Shown piece after piece: positions 1-8,195 of a DNA stretch of 17,280 nucleotides (its first letter is position 1; every line of letters begins with the position of its first letter). The notes below the pieces were generated by a model that saw only the letters and a program-made list of their open reading frames with translations, was not told the DNA's origin and did no database searches. The position numbers were made by a program, and so were the translations under genes. The stretch is taken from NCBI GenBank assembly GCA_019416065.1, contig DXYB01000042.1:1-17280 (forward strand), given 5' to 3'. This DNA comes from Acidaminococcus sp. (GTDB lineage Bacteria > Bacillota > Negativicutes > Acidaminococcales > Acidaminococcaceae).

Positions 1-30
1 GGTTTTGTGAAGGTAAACGTCCACAAGACC
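1..30. repeat. Imperfect inverted repeat at the left edge
   Basis: Arms at 1-9 and 22-30 pair over nine positions with one G-U wobble around a 12-base loop. No T-run follows on either strand, so it is not a simple terminator. It may belong to the leader or end of a gene outside the window. A minus-strand TATAAT lies just to the right at 40-45. Confidence 0.4.
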
Positions 31-50
31 CCAACATTTATTATAGAACC

Positions 51-85
51 AAAAATAAGGGTGCTCTAAGCATCCTTATTTTTTA
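51..85 (-). terminator. Bidirectional terminator hairpin after the HAD phosphatase gene
   Basis: Arms 51-65 and 69-83 or so pair along about 15 bases with a single wobble and a three-base loop. A-rich and T-rich flanks give a U-run on both strands. On the minus strand it overlaps the TAA stop of the phosphatase gene at 83-85, so it most likely ends that transcript. It could also end a plus-strand transcript entering from the left. Confidence 0.75.
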
Positions 86-730
86 AACCAGTTTTGCAAT
101 TTCTTCAGGGCGATCTACCAAAAAGGTAGGGTGAAGCGCAATAAGGTCTTCCCTATCTCGAAATCCCCAGCTGACCAGGATACAATCCATCCGAGCCCGG
201 TCCGCTGTTTCCTTATCCACCTCGGAATCCCCTACATACACCGCTTCCTTCCGTTCTACGTTCAGTTCTTTCAGCGCCGCTAGCACCGTATCTGGAGCCG
301 GCTTACGTTTGACCAGTGTGCTTTCCCCAATGGCGGTGGAAATGGTATCGGAAAAATATAGACGCGCCAATTCTTTTACAGCCGGCTGGGTTTTATTGGA
401 AACGATGGCTAATTTGACGCCCTTTTTCTGTAGTATCCCTAAAAGTTCTGGAATCCCGTCATAGGGTTTTGTGTTCACATTGCAATGGGCAACATAATAC
501 TGTCGGAAATATAGATACATTTCCTGAAATTGCGTCTTTGTTACATGGGGCGGTAAGCTAAGCCGCAGCGTTTGTTGCAGCCCATTTCCCAGCACCCGGC
601 GCACCTGTAAGGCGGTTCTTTTTGGATAATGAAATTTGGATAGTACCGCATTAACGGCCTCTGTTAAATCAGCTAGGGTATCTAGCAGCGTCCCATCCAG
701 ATCGAATAACACCGCTTCATAGTTTTTCAT
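83..730 (-). CDS. HAD-superfamily phosphatase, phosphoglycolate phosphatase-like
   Basis: Predicted soluble, Mg-dependent phosphatase of 215 residues, of the Gph/PpaX type. All four HAD motifs are visible: DLDGT with nucleophile D10 and acid/base D12, S111 in the IVSNK stretch, K143 in KRKPAPD, and GDSEVD at 167-172. The region between motifs I and II is the helical cap typical of subfamily I. The ATG at 730 is chosen because a ribosome binding site (AAGGGA) precedes it. The longer open frame, back to 784, would run through the promoter at 764-791. Members of this family hydrolyse 2-phosphoglycolate, pyrophosphate or other small phosphoesters, and the sequence alone does not settle the substrate. 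It appears monocistronic, with its own promoter and terminator. Confidence 0.85.
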   Translation of the reverse strand: MKNYEAVLFDLDGTLLDTLADLTEAVNAVLSKFHYPKRTALQVRRVLGNGLQQTLRLSLPPHVTKTQFQEMYLYFRQYYVAHCNVNTKPYDGIPELLGILQKKGVKLAIVSNKTQPAVKELARLYFSDTISTAIGESTLVKRKPAPDTVLAALKELNVERKEAVYVGDSEVDKETADRARMDCILVSWGFRDREDLIALHPTFLVDRPEEIAKLV

Positions 731-763
731 CCAATCCCTTCTCTTTATATCTATGATGAGTAA

Positions 764-791
764 ATTATCTTTATCATACCACATTCGTCAA
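764..791 (-). promoter_or_regulatory. Sigma-A promoter of the HAD phosphatase gene
   Basis: On the minus strand, TTGACG (786-791) and GATAAT (764-769) are separated by 16 bases. Each box matches five of six consensus positions. The predicted transcript start near 757 leaves a leader of about 27 bases before the ATG at 730. Confidence 0.65.
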
Positions 792-850
792 ATAGTATTG
801 GCACATTTTTTGTGAAGGTCACGCTACTTTGCAATTCTTGCCTTTGTCGT

Positions 851-894
851 CAAAAACACCTTATGGTAAAAATACATACCATAAGGTGTTTTTG
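851..894 (-). terminator. Terminator of the 66-residue gene
   Basis: An 18-bp perfect stem (851-868 with 877-894) around an eight-base loop, with T-runs at both ends. It lies 26 bases past the stop of the small minus-strand gene. The symmetry would let it work in both directions, insulating this gene from the phosphatase promoter. Confidence 0.8.
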
Positions 895-920
895 GTCAAA
901 CAATTAAATAGCTACTATTT

Positions 921-1121
921 TTACGCTTCTTTACGTTCCTGATTTAGAGCGTCAGCAGCACTTTGCGCCCCGGCAAATGTTCCATAGGTCATATTGCCAT
1001 AGGTCTCTACCTTGTTTTCTTTGCCGTTCCACCGTTCCACAGTGTAGGCATGGGTGAACCAATAGTCTTTTCTGGCTGGTTTCCAAAGGCTGTACGTGCG
1101 TTTGTACGGAATCTTCATCAT
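921..1121 (-). CDS. Small protein of unknown function, 66 residues
   Basis: The product is not recognised. It begins MMKIPYKRTYSLW, is rich in Tyr, Trp and Lys and basic in its N-terminal half, and ends in an Ala-rich, probably helical segment (about residues 48-66). No signal peptide, membrane segment or Cys/His metal motif is present. The start at 1121 is supported by a near-ideal ribosome binding site, AAAGGAGA at 1129-1136, seven bases upstream. A longer open frame to 1187 has no such site. Reality as a gene is supported by its complete transcription unit: promoter at 1202-1230, structured leader, and an 18-bp terminator hairpin at 851-894. The aromatic and basic N-terminus might suit nucleic-acid binding, but that is only a guess. 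Confidence 0.7.
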   Translation of the reverse strand: MMKIPYKRTYSLWKPARKDYWFTHAYTVERWNGKENKVETYGNMTYGTFAGAQSAADALNQERKEA

Positions 1122-1147
1122 GATAAAGTCTCCTTTCCTGCGAGAGG

Positions 1148-1172
1148 AGTCTGCCCCACCCGTGCGGGGACT
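1148..1172 (-). promoter_or_regulatory. GC-rich leader hairpin upstream of the 66-residue gene
   Basis: CCCC (1154-1157) pairs with GGGG (1166-1169), and the stem extends across a three-base bulge through AGT (1148-1150) and ACT (1170-1172). It sits in the predicted leader about 12 bases before the ribosome binding site. It could affect RNA stability or translation. No known riboswitch motif was recognised. Confidence 0.4.
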
Positions 1173-1201
1173 TGGTTGTCTGAGCATCCTTCTTGAATGA
1201 G

Positions 1202-1230
1202 ACTATAGCAGGAAATATAGGGAAACGCAA
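1202..1230 (-). promoter_or_regulatory. Sigma-A promoter of the 66-residue gene
   Basis: On the minus strand, TTGCGT (1225-1230) and TATAGT (1202-1207) are separated by exactly 17 bases. An inverted repeat, GGGAAAC/GTTTCCC at 1220-1226 and 1243-1249, overlaps the -35 box and could be an operator. The predicted transcript start near 1195 gives a leader of about 74 bases. Confidence 0.6.
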
Positions 1231-1394
1231 ATCTTTTTTTCAGTTTCCCCTCGCTAACAACTACCATGAAAAAATGCCTTGCAGCGGTGCCTTACGATAA
1301 GACTTTGCTCAAAAATCAGCGCACAAGTAACCTCTACCCAATCTTACGAGGGAACCTGTTTCCTCGCACTTACCTTTTAGACAAGGAGTAAAGA

Positions 1395-4331
1395 TTAGTT
1401 TTGTGCTTTGAGGATGGTGGTAAATAGAGTATGCTGTTCCTTGATTTTTTCCTCGCCACCTACCACACACAGATACCCATCCTGTAAAACATCCCGCACC
1501 AGGGGTGCCAACGCCCTGATATCTTCCTGGGAGCAATGCAGCACGGCATCCCTATTCTCCTGTGCCACTTTCGGCTGCCGGTCAGTTAAGTGTGCGGTAA
1601 CCGCTTTTTGCAAATGCATGGAAACTGTAAGCGGCGTATCCAGTAGGCTGATGGTCCCGATGACATATTTGGTCATTTCCCGTTCGGAAGCGGTAAAGTG
1701 TGCCAAATAGTCTGGCAGATCCCGATACACTTGCAGGGTTTCTGCTAAATTGGGATCCCGGTAGGAGGAAAAATACATAACACCATTAGGATCAAAGCGA
1801 GCTCCGGCTCCATAGGCACCGCCCTGAACCCGGACCCGGGTCCACAGGTAGTCATAACGGAGAATGGTTTCCAGAACTTTCATGGCTCCCGTATAAGTAT
1901 ACCCGTGAGCTCGATAGTTGCCACCGGCAAGAACATATTGCACCTTGCCGCTGGTAGTAATGCCTTCGTTATGACCAGGAGCATTAAGTGCTGGTGCCGC
2001 TTTCCCCGCATAAGGAGAATGCGGCAGTGCAGCAGTAAACGTTTCCATGGCCTTTTCTGCTTTCGTCCGCATATCCCTGCTGCAGGAAAGAGCCATCACT
2101 TGCGCATCCTGGTGGAAGAAAGCAGGTAAAAGCGCCTGCAGATGCGCCACTACAGCATCAGCACGTTCCGCAAAATGAGCATCTAGATCCTGCAAAAATT
2201 GATAATAGGTAAATTGATCATGTTCCTGACTCCGTGCCGCAGTGCTGAAATAGGACATAAGGCGACTTGTGGCTACGGTCATACCCCGAGCAAAAAAGGC
2301 ATTATCCCAGCCAGTTTTTACTTCACTGATAATTTCCTTGAGCCGCTTTGTATCATTCAGATGGCTGCGTAAGGCGATGCTCTGAAGCAGCTTAAAAAGA
2401 TGTACTTCATTTTGCTCCAAGACTTTGGCAGAAACCTTAAACACATTCTTATACCTATTGAGATCCGCATATTGGCTAAAAGCCCGAACCTCAAAATCCA
2501 GTCCACCCAGATACAAATCACTAAGTGTGGAAAGTTCCTGATAGGTATAGTCGTCCGTGTCCACCTTGCCTAGTACGTCTGTCAGCAAATAAGCATAGCA
2601 AAGCTGATCTTCTGGTAAAGCGGTCAGGTCAAAGCTCCAATCAAAATAGGCAATTTTATTGGTAAAGGCGGGTAAATACAATTTGGTATGCGTTCCGTCT
2701 CCCTGTATTTCAGGTTGTTCCACTTCGGCTTTGGGAGCGATATCCGTGCGTTCCAAAAGGGGAATGGTACGCAAGGCTTCCGGGGTATCCGGGGCCGCCT
2801 GGCGCGCGTGAAGGGTAGCTGCTGTTTTTGCCACCTCTTCCAAGGTTTTTGGGTCCATGGTAGCCTTGATGGCAGCCATAGCGTCTCGGGCACGCGCTGC
2901 GTCTTTTTCCTCCTTCCCCGGTTCTGGGGTAAGGGTAAGCAATACTTTATGGGTGTTATCCAGCAGCACGGTTTCAATGAGCTGCTCATAGTACCGTTTA
3001 CCAATGGCTTTTCGAAGAAAATCCAGGTTGTCTGTAAATTGGAGATTGGTGGTAGGATCCCCCCCGTAGAGCCAGGTTTCCATAATCCCTAAACCGTAAA
3101 TCAGACCTTTGGGGTACACGTTGTAGTCCGCTTCCCGCATTTTAAATTCTTCTGCATTGAGGGCAGCTGTCAATAACGTCTCTGGTATGCCTTCCCGGCT
3201 CAGTTTTTGCAAGGTGCTATATACGACCTTCACAAACTGATCCTCTTTCTCCGGATCGGCCCCGGACACATGAACAGAAAATACGGGCTGCAATAGCGAA
3301 CCTTCCAGACTGCCGTATACGTCGCTGCCAATACCGGCTTGCAAAAGAGCCAGGCGTAGCGGTGCATTGTTGCCATCCAGCAGCACATGGGTTAAGGTTT
3401 TTAGTGCCATAATCCTTTTTTGATCCAGGGCGGACCCTACCACAATATCCATGGATAGGTATGTTTTGTGGTCCGTGGCACTGCCCACAGCTACCGGGTA
3501 AGTAGCCCTCACTTCCTTAGTTCGTTCAAAGGGAGTCTGGAGTGGAATTTCCACTTTAAAATTCGGAGTACGGTGGAAGTGTTGTAAATACGCTTCGTCT
3601 AAATATTCCAGGTAGGATGCAATGTCCATGTTACCATAGAGATAGATATACGCATTTTCAGGGCTGTAATATTTGGTATGGAAGGCCACAAACCCTTCCT
3701 GCGATAGTTGGGGAATGGCTTCCGGGAGCCCACCGGACTCAAACCGATATGGAGAATCAGGGAAAAGGGCTTGCATGACTTCGTGTTCTTCAATGGCATC
3801 GGGAGAAGAATAGACCCCTTTCATTTCGTTATACACTACGCCGTTATATACCAGGGGTTTGTCCTTCCCCTCTCCCAGCTCGTAATGCCAACCTTCTTGG
3901 CGCAGGGTATACGGATTTTCTGAGATCAGTGGATAAAATACCGCATCCAGGTACACGTCCATCAGGTTTTTAAAGTCCTTGTCGTTGCGGCTTGCCACAG
4001 GATACACTGTTTTGTCCGGGTAGGTCATGGCGTTTAGGAACGTATTTAAAGAGCCTTTCACCAGTTCTACAAAGGGCTCTTTAAGCCGATATTTCCGGCT
4101 GCCGCAGAGTACAGAGTGCTCGGTAATATGGGCCACTCCGGTGTCATCTTGACTGGGGGTACGAAACCCAATGGTAAAGACTTTGTTGTCGTCACTTGTT
4201 TTTACATAAAATACCCGAGCGCCGCTTTGGGTATGGGTCAATTCATAACCAGTAGCCTGGATATCTGGCAGTTCCGTAACTTTGTCCACCGTAAATCCGT
4301 GGAGTGCATTGCCCACTTTTAATTCCATCAT
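1395..4331 (-). CDS. M16C family zinc metallopeptidase (presequence protease/Cym1-like, insulinase superfamily)
   Basis: Predicted peptide-degrading enzyme of 978 residues, the usual length for the single-chain M16C (PreP/Cym1) family. The inverted zinc motif HxxEH is seen as HITEH, giving ligands H68 and H72 and catalytic E71. A downstream glutamate, E169 in the VVYNEMKG stretch, is at the right distance to be the third ligand. The C-terminal half carries a stretch (YGAGARFDPNG) resembling the conserved M16 substrate-contacting region. No signal peptide is seen, so it is probably cytoplasmic, where family members clear peptides too long for ordinary peptidases. The ATG at 4331 has AAGGAG at good spacing; a second ATG follows immediately. 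It lies 79 bases after purL and is separated from it by the terminator at 4372-4401. A TTGACA at 4369-4374 could be its -35, but no good -10 follows, so the promoter is unresolved. Confidence 0.92.
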   Translation of the reverse strand: MMELKVGNALHGFTVDKVTELPDIQATGYELTHTQSGARVFYVKTSDDNKVFTIGFRTPSQDDTGVAHITEHSVLCGSRKYRLKEPFVELVKGSLNTFLNAMTYPDKTVYPVASRNDKDFKNLMDVYLDAVFYPLISENPYTLRQEGWHYELGEGKDKPLVYNGVVYNEMKGVYSSPDAIEEHEVMQALFPDSPYRFESGGLPEAIPQLSQEGFVAFHTKYYSPENAYIYLYGNMDIASYLEYLDEAYLQHFHRTPNFKVEIPLQTPFERTKEVRATYPVAVGSATDHKTYLSMDIVVGSALDQKRIMALKTLTHVLLDGNNAPLRLALLQAGIGSDVYGSLEGSLLQPVFSVHVSGADPEKEDQFVKVVYSTLQKLSREGIPETLLTAALNAEEFKMREADYNVYPKGLIYGLGIMETWLYGGDPTTNLQFTDNLDFLRKAIGKRYYEQLIETVLLDNTHKVLLTLTPEPGKEEKDAARARDAMAAIKATMDPKTLEEVAKTAATLHARQAAPDTPEALRTIPLLERTDIAPKAEVEQPEIQGDGTHTKLYLPAFTNKIAYFDWSFDLTALPEDQLCYAYLLTDVLGKVDTDDYTYQELSTLSDLYLGGLDFEVRAFSQYADLNRYKNVFKVSAKVLEQNEVHLFKLLQSIALRSHLNDTKRLKEIISEVKTGWDNAFFARGMTVATSRLMSYFSTAARSQEHDQFTYYQFLQDLDAHFAERADAVVAHLQALLPAFFHQDAQVMALSCSRDMRTKAEKAMETFTAALPHSPYAGKAAPALNAPGHNEGITTSGKVQYVLAGGNYRAHGYTYTGAMKVLETILRYDYLWTRVRVQGGAYGAGARFDPNGVMYFSSYRDPNLAETLQVYRDLPDYLAHFTASEREMTKYVIGTISLLDTPLTVSMHLQKAVTAHLTDRQPKVAQENRDAVLHCSQEDIRALAPLVRDVLQDGYLCVVGGEEKIKEQHTLFTTILKAQN

Positions 4332-4371
4332 AGGATTCTCCTTCGCTAAATCTAATGTTCCTATAGTGTGT

Positions 4372-4401
4372 CAAAGAAAGGCCGCCGCTTGCGCGGCAGC
4401 C
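4372..4401 (-). terminator. Terminator of the purL operon
   Basis: A nine-bp GC-rich stem at 4380-4401, closed by a GCAA tetraloop (one U-G wobble), is followed on the minus strand by TTTCTTT. It lies 10 bases past the purL stop and is a typical intrinsic terminator. Confidence 0.85.
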
Positions 4402-4410
4402 TCCCCATTT

Positions 4411-7400
4411 TCATTTAAAATACTGGACGCCAGCCAGAAAGATTGGTTGCAGTTTATTTCCTGGGATATTTTTCATCAATCCATCTGTAAACCGTTCCGT
4501 ATGTCCCATCTTACCTAGTACCCGGCCGTCCGGACTGGTAATGCTTTCGATGGCATACAAGGACCCATTGGGATTATAAGGGCTTTCCATGGTGGGGTCT
4601 CCATGATCATTCACGTACTGGGTTCCTACCTGGCCATTTTTAAAGAGCTGTTTAATTTCCTCTTCAGTGGCCACAAAGCGGCCTTCACCATGGGAAATCG
4701 CCACAGTGAAAACCTCGCCCGGTTCTGTCAGCGCTAACCATGGGGATTTATTGGACACCACTTTGGTTCGCACCATCCGGGAAATATGCCGTCCGATGGT
4801 GTTAAAGGTCAAGGTAGGCGACGTTTCTGTTAGAGGACGTACCTCCCCATAAGGCACCAGTCCCAGTTTTACCAATGCCTGGAATCCATTGCAGATTCCA
4901 AGCGCAAGACCATCCCGTTTATAAAGCAGATCCAGGACAGCTTCTTTCAGTTTGGGATTGCGGAACATAGTCGCAATAAATTTTCCGGAACCTTCTGGTT
5001 CATCACTGGCAGAGAATCCACCAGGAATAGCAAGAATTTGCGCTTTCTCAATGCGTTTTGCCATTTCTTCTACGGATTCTTTGATGGCATCCGGTGTCAG
5101 GTTGCGAATCACAAAGATATCAGCCTTGGCTCCAACATCTTCAAAGGCCGCTGCCGTATCATATTCACAGTTAAGGCCCGGGAAAACAGGAATGAATACC
5201 TGGGGTTTAGCCACATTGTATGGCGCTGTCAGCGGCAGATCCTGATGGAAGAAAGGCATAGCGCAGAGCCGCTTGCTGGAATCAGCCACCACAGAGGGGA
5301 ATACTCCTTCCAATGTGCGGGTATAAGCCTTTTCTACCTCATCCAAGGTGATTTCTGTATCATTTACAATAATCTTGCTCGTATCGGTGAGATGGCCCAG
5401 TTCTAGGTATTCGCAATTGGCAAAAACTTTGTCCGCCTGTGCGCCTTCCTCTAGTTCCACCAAAAAGCCACTCGGTTGTAGCGTAAACAGGCATTCTTCA
5501 TGGAGGAAGGGCTTCACAAAGGTAAAGCCCAGTCCGTTGCCCAAACACATGGTGGAAAGGGTAGCAGAAACGCCACCTTCTTTAACAACCCCGGCAGTGA
5601 TAATACGCTTACCCAGAATGCCTTTATGCAGGTTTTGCAAAATAGTCTTTAGCGCCGTAAAGTCAACCACTTCCTGTTCGTCACAAGGAACGGGGACAAA
5701 GACTACCCTATTTCCAGCTTTCTTAAATTCGTTAGAAATGGTATCCCGTCCGTCCATCACCCCTACGGCAAAGCATAACAAGGAAGGAGGAACTTCCAAA
5801 TCGTTAAAGGTCCCGCTCATGGAATCTTTGCCACCGATGGCAGGCAGTTCCAGTTCGCAGCATGCTTTATAAGCCCCCATAAGCGCTGCAAAAGGACGTC
5901 CCCAATGGTGTACAGTACGTAGTTTGGGGAAATACTCCTGCATGGATAGACGCAATTTAGAAGCATCAGCCCCCATAGCCGCAGCCCGACAAACGGCTTC
6001 CACCACGGCATACATAGCGCCATGATAAGGACTCCAACAGGCCACATTGGGGTTATAACCGCAGGTCATCACGGTAGCTGCATTGGTTTTGCCATGGAAC
6101 ACAGGAATGCGAGCAGCCATTCCTTCCGTACGGGTCAGTTGTTTCTTGCCTCCGTAGGGCATCAATACACTGCCACGCCCGATACTGCCGTCAAACCGTT
6201 CCCCCAGCCCTGCTTCGCTACAAACATTCAAACGGTCCAGGTTTGCCAGCCAAGCTTCTTTGATGGTTTTGCCTTCTACCGCTTCCGGCGTGCTGTTAAA
6301 TGGAGACACCGCTTCCACTGGGTCCACAATTACATCTGAGCGTTGGCTCATCCCGTTAGTATCCAAAAATGCCCGGGACAGATCTACAATCTTTTCTCCA
6401 CGCCAGTACATCACAAGACGGGGATCTGCTGCCACCTCGGCGACCACCGTTGCTTCCAGGTTTTCTTTCGCAGCCGCAGCCATAAAAGTGTCCAGGTCTT
6501 TCGATGCAATGCACACGGCCATGCGTTCTTGGGATTCACTGATCGCCAGTTCCGTCCCATCCAGGCCTTCGTATTTTTTCGGCACTTTATCCAGGTTGAT
6601 TACAAGTCCCGGAGCCAATTCCCCGATAGCCACGGAAACACCGCCGGCCCCAAAATCGTTACACCGTTTAATGAGACGGGTCACAGTCGGATCCCGGAAC
6701 AAACGCTGGATTTTTCGCTCGTTAGGCGCATTCCCTTTCTGTACCTCGGCCCCGTCCTCACTAAGAGACTGGGTATTATGGCTCTTAGAGGCACCAGTCG
6801 CACCGCCCATACCGTCACGGCCGGTACGTCCCCCTAGGAGGATAATCAGATCTCCTGCTGCCGGGCGTTCCCGTACCACAGCATCCTTCGGGGCTGCAGC
6901 AATCACGCCGCCTACTTCCATGCGCTTGGCCACAAACTGGGGATGATAATATTCTTCCACACTACCAGTAGCCAATCCTATCTGGTTACCATAGGAACTG
7001 TAGCCCTGGGCGGCACCAATGGTTATTTTCCGCTGGGGCAATTTGCCCTCTAACGTTTTTTCATAAGGAGTACGGGGATCAGCGCTGCCGGTTACCCGCA
7101 TGGCTTGATACACGTAGCTGCGGCCAGAGAGTGGATCGCGAATGGCGCCGCCCAAACAGGTGGCAGCTCCACCAAAGGGTTCAATTTCTGTGGGATGGTT
7201 GTGTGTCTCGTTCTTAAACATCACAAGCCATTCCTCTTTTTTTCCATCAATGGTGATGGGAGCTACAATGCTGCAGGCATTAATTTCTTCAGACTGATCC
7301 AGGTCGGGGATTTTTCCCTCTTTTTTCAGTTTCTTAGTGGCAAGGCAAGCCATATCCATAAGGGTGATGGGGCGTTTGGTGTCCGTACCATACACAAAAT

Positions 7401-8184
7401 CCCGGTCTTTCTTATACAACGCATAGGCATCTTTCACAGGATTGGTGTAAACGCCGTCGGTAATTTCTACGTTTTCCAGCCTGGTCTCAAAGGTCGTATG
7501 CCGGCAATGATCGGACCAATAGGTATCCAACACCTTAATTTCCGTAATAGACGGATCCCGATTTTCTTTCTTAAAATATTCCTGGATAAAGGCCAGGTCT
7601 TCCAGGCTCATGGCAAGCCCCTGGTCATTCATAAACTGTTGCAGCGCATCCCGAGATAAATCCCGAAATCCAGACAGCACTTTAACCGGCTGTGGCACAG
7701 AATAGGTGCTTTCTAGGGTAGCCGGCTTCGCAGCAGATGCTTCTTGGGCATCTACCGGATTAATGCAATAGTGTTTTATTTTTTCAAACTCTTCGTCCGA
7801 CAGCTCCCCTTCCAGTACGTATACTTTGGCTGCCGCTACAATGGGACGGGTGCCTTGGGTAATTAGTTGAATGCACTGGGCGGCAAAATCTTCTCTTTGA
7901 TCATACTGTCCGGGGAGTAATTCCTGGGCAAAAGAACGGGCGCCTTCCGGTACGGTGAAGGTTTCATCCCACACCATATCCACCGGGGCTTCACTTAAAA
8001 CCAGTGTTTTGGCGGCTTCATAATCTGCCTGATTGAGACCTTCCAGGTCGTAGCGGTTAACCACGCGTACCCGTTTCAAGCCCTTGATCCCCAGGGTTTG
8101 TACCAGGTCAGAGCAGAGTCCGTTGGCCTCTACGGCGTATTCTTTTTTCTTCTCCACGTACACTCTTTTGATTTTGTCGCTCAT
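4411..8184 (-). CDS. purL: Phosphoribosylformylglycinamidine synthase, single-chain clade II
   Basis: Fourth step of de novo purine synthesis: converts FGAR, glutamine and ATP to FGAM. At 1257 residues it is the large single-chain form, with an N-terminal PurS-like domain, a linker, the ATP-dependent synthetase core and a C-terminal class I glutaminase. Core motifs include NETHNHPTEIEPFGGAATC and SHNTQS. The glutaminase triad is visible as C1098 in GICNGFQ, and H1228 and E1230 in GHTERF. The composition fits the clostridial-type clade II family rather than the proteobacterial enzyme. The start is fixed by GGGAGG five bases before the ATG. The stop codon of the preceding acetyltransferase gene lies directly against this site, 11 bases upstream, so translation is probably coupled. 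It is the last gene of a three-gene operon and ends at a strong terminator. No other pur genes are in the window. Confidence 0.97.
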   Translation of the reverse strand: MSDKIKRVYVEKKKEYAVEANGLCSDLVQTLGIKGLKRVRVVNRYDLEGLNQADYEAAKTLVLSEAPVDMVWDETFTVPEGARSFAQELLPGQYDQREDFAAQCIQLITQGTRPIVAAAKVYVLEGELSDEEFEKIKHYCINPVDAQEASAAKPATLESTYSVPQPVKVLSGFRDLSRDALQQFMNDQGLAMSLEDLAFIQEYFKKENRDPSITEIKVLDTYWSDHCRHTTFETRLENVEITDGVYTNPVKDAYALYKKDRDFVYGTDTKRPITLMDMACLATKKLKKEGKIPDLDQSEEINACSIVAPITIDGKKEEWLVMFKNETHNHPTEIEPFGGAATCLGGAIRDPLSGRSYVYQAMRVTGSADPRTPYEKTLEGKLPQRKITIGAAQGYSSYGNQIGLATGSVEEYYHPQFVAKRMEVGGVIAAAPKDAVVRERPAAGDLIILLGGRTGRDGMGGATGASKSHNTQSLSEDGAEVQKGNAPNERKIQRLFRDPTVTRLIKRCNDFGAGGVSVAIGELAPGLVINLDKVPKKYEGLDGTELAISESQERMAVCIASKDLDTFMAAAAKENLEATVVAEVAADPRLVMYWRGEKIVDLSRAFLDTNGMSQRSDVIVDPVEAVSPFNSTPEAVEGKTIKEAWLANLDRLNVCSEAGLGERFDGSIGRGSVLMPYGGKKQLTRTEGMAARIPVFHGKTNAATVMTCGYNPNVACWSPYHGAMYAVVEAVCRAAAMGADASKLRLSMQEYFPKLRTVHHWGRPFAALMGAYKACCELELPAIGGKDSMSGTFNDLEVPPSLLCFAVGVMDGRDTISNEFKKAGNRVVFVPVPCDEQEVVDFTALKTILQNLHKGILGKRIITAGVVKEGGVSATLSTMCLGNGLGFTFVKPFLHEECLFTLQPSGFLVELEEGAQADKVFANCEYLELGHLTDTSKIIVNDTEITLDEVEKAYTRTLEGVFPSVVADSSKRLCAMPFFHQDLPLTAPYNVAKPQVFIPVFPGLNCEYDTAAAFEDVGAKADIFVIRNLTPDAIKESVEEMAKRIEKAQILAIPGGFSASDEPEGSGKFIATMFRNPKLKEAVLDLLYKRDGLALGICNGFQALVKLGLVPYGEVRPLTETSPTLTFNTIGRHISRMVRTKVVSNKSPWLALTEPGEVFTVAISHGEGRFVATEEEIKQLFKNGQVGTQYVNDHGDPTMESPYNPNGSLYAIESITSPDGRVLGKMGHTERFTDGLMKNIPGNKLQPIFLAGVQYFK

Positions 8185-8195
8185 GACATCCTCCC

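Noticed and set aside
731..784. An 18-residue N-terminal extension of the HAD phosphatase
   Set aside because: It runs through the predicted promoter and lacks a ribosome binding site, while the ATG at 730 has one and fits the family start.
1315..1394. A lysine-riboswitch-like start (TAGAGGTT) on the minus strand
   Set aside because: Only the first few bases resemble the aptamer. The later conserved junction segments and the expected length are missing, and no lysine gene follows.
4346..4374. A promoter for the M16C gene using TTGACA at 4369-4374
   Set aside because: The -35 is perfect, but at 16-18 bases the -10 candidates match poorly and the box overlaps the purL terminator tail, so I did not list it as a feature.
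5348..6946. Long plus-strand open frames opposite purL (for example 5348-5872 and 6260-6946)
   Set aside because: They lie antisense to a clearly coding gene, show no family motif, and reflect its codon bias.
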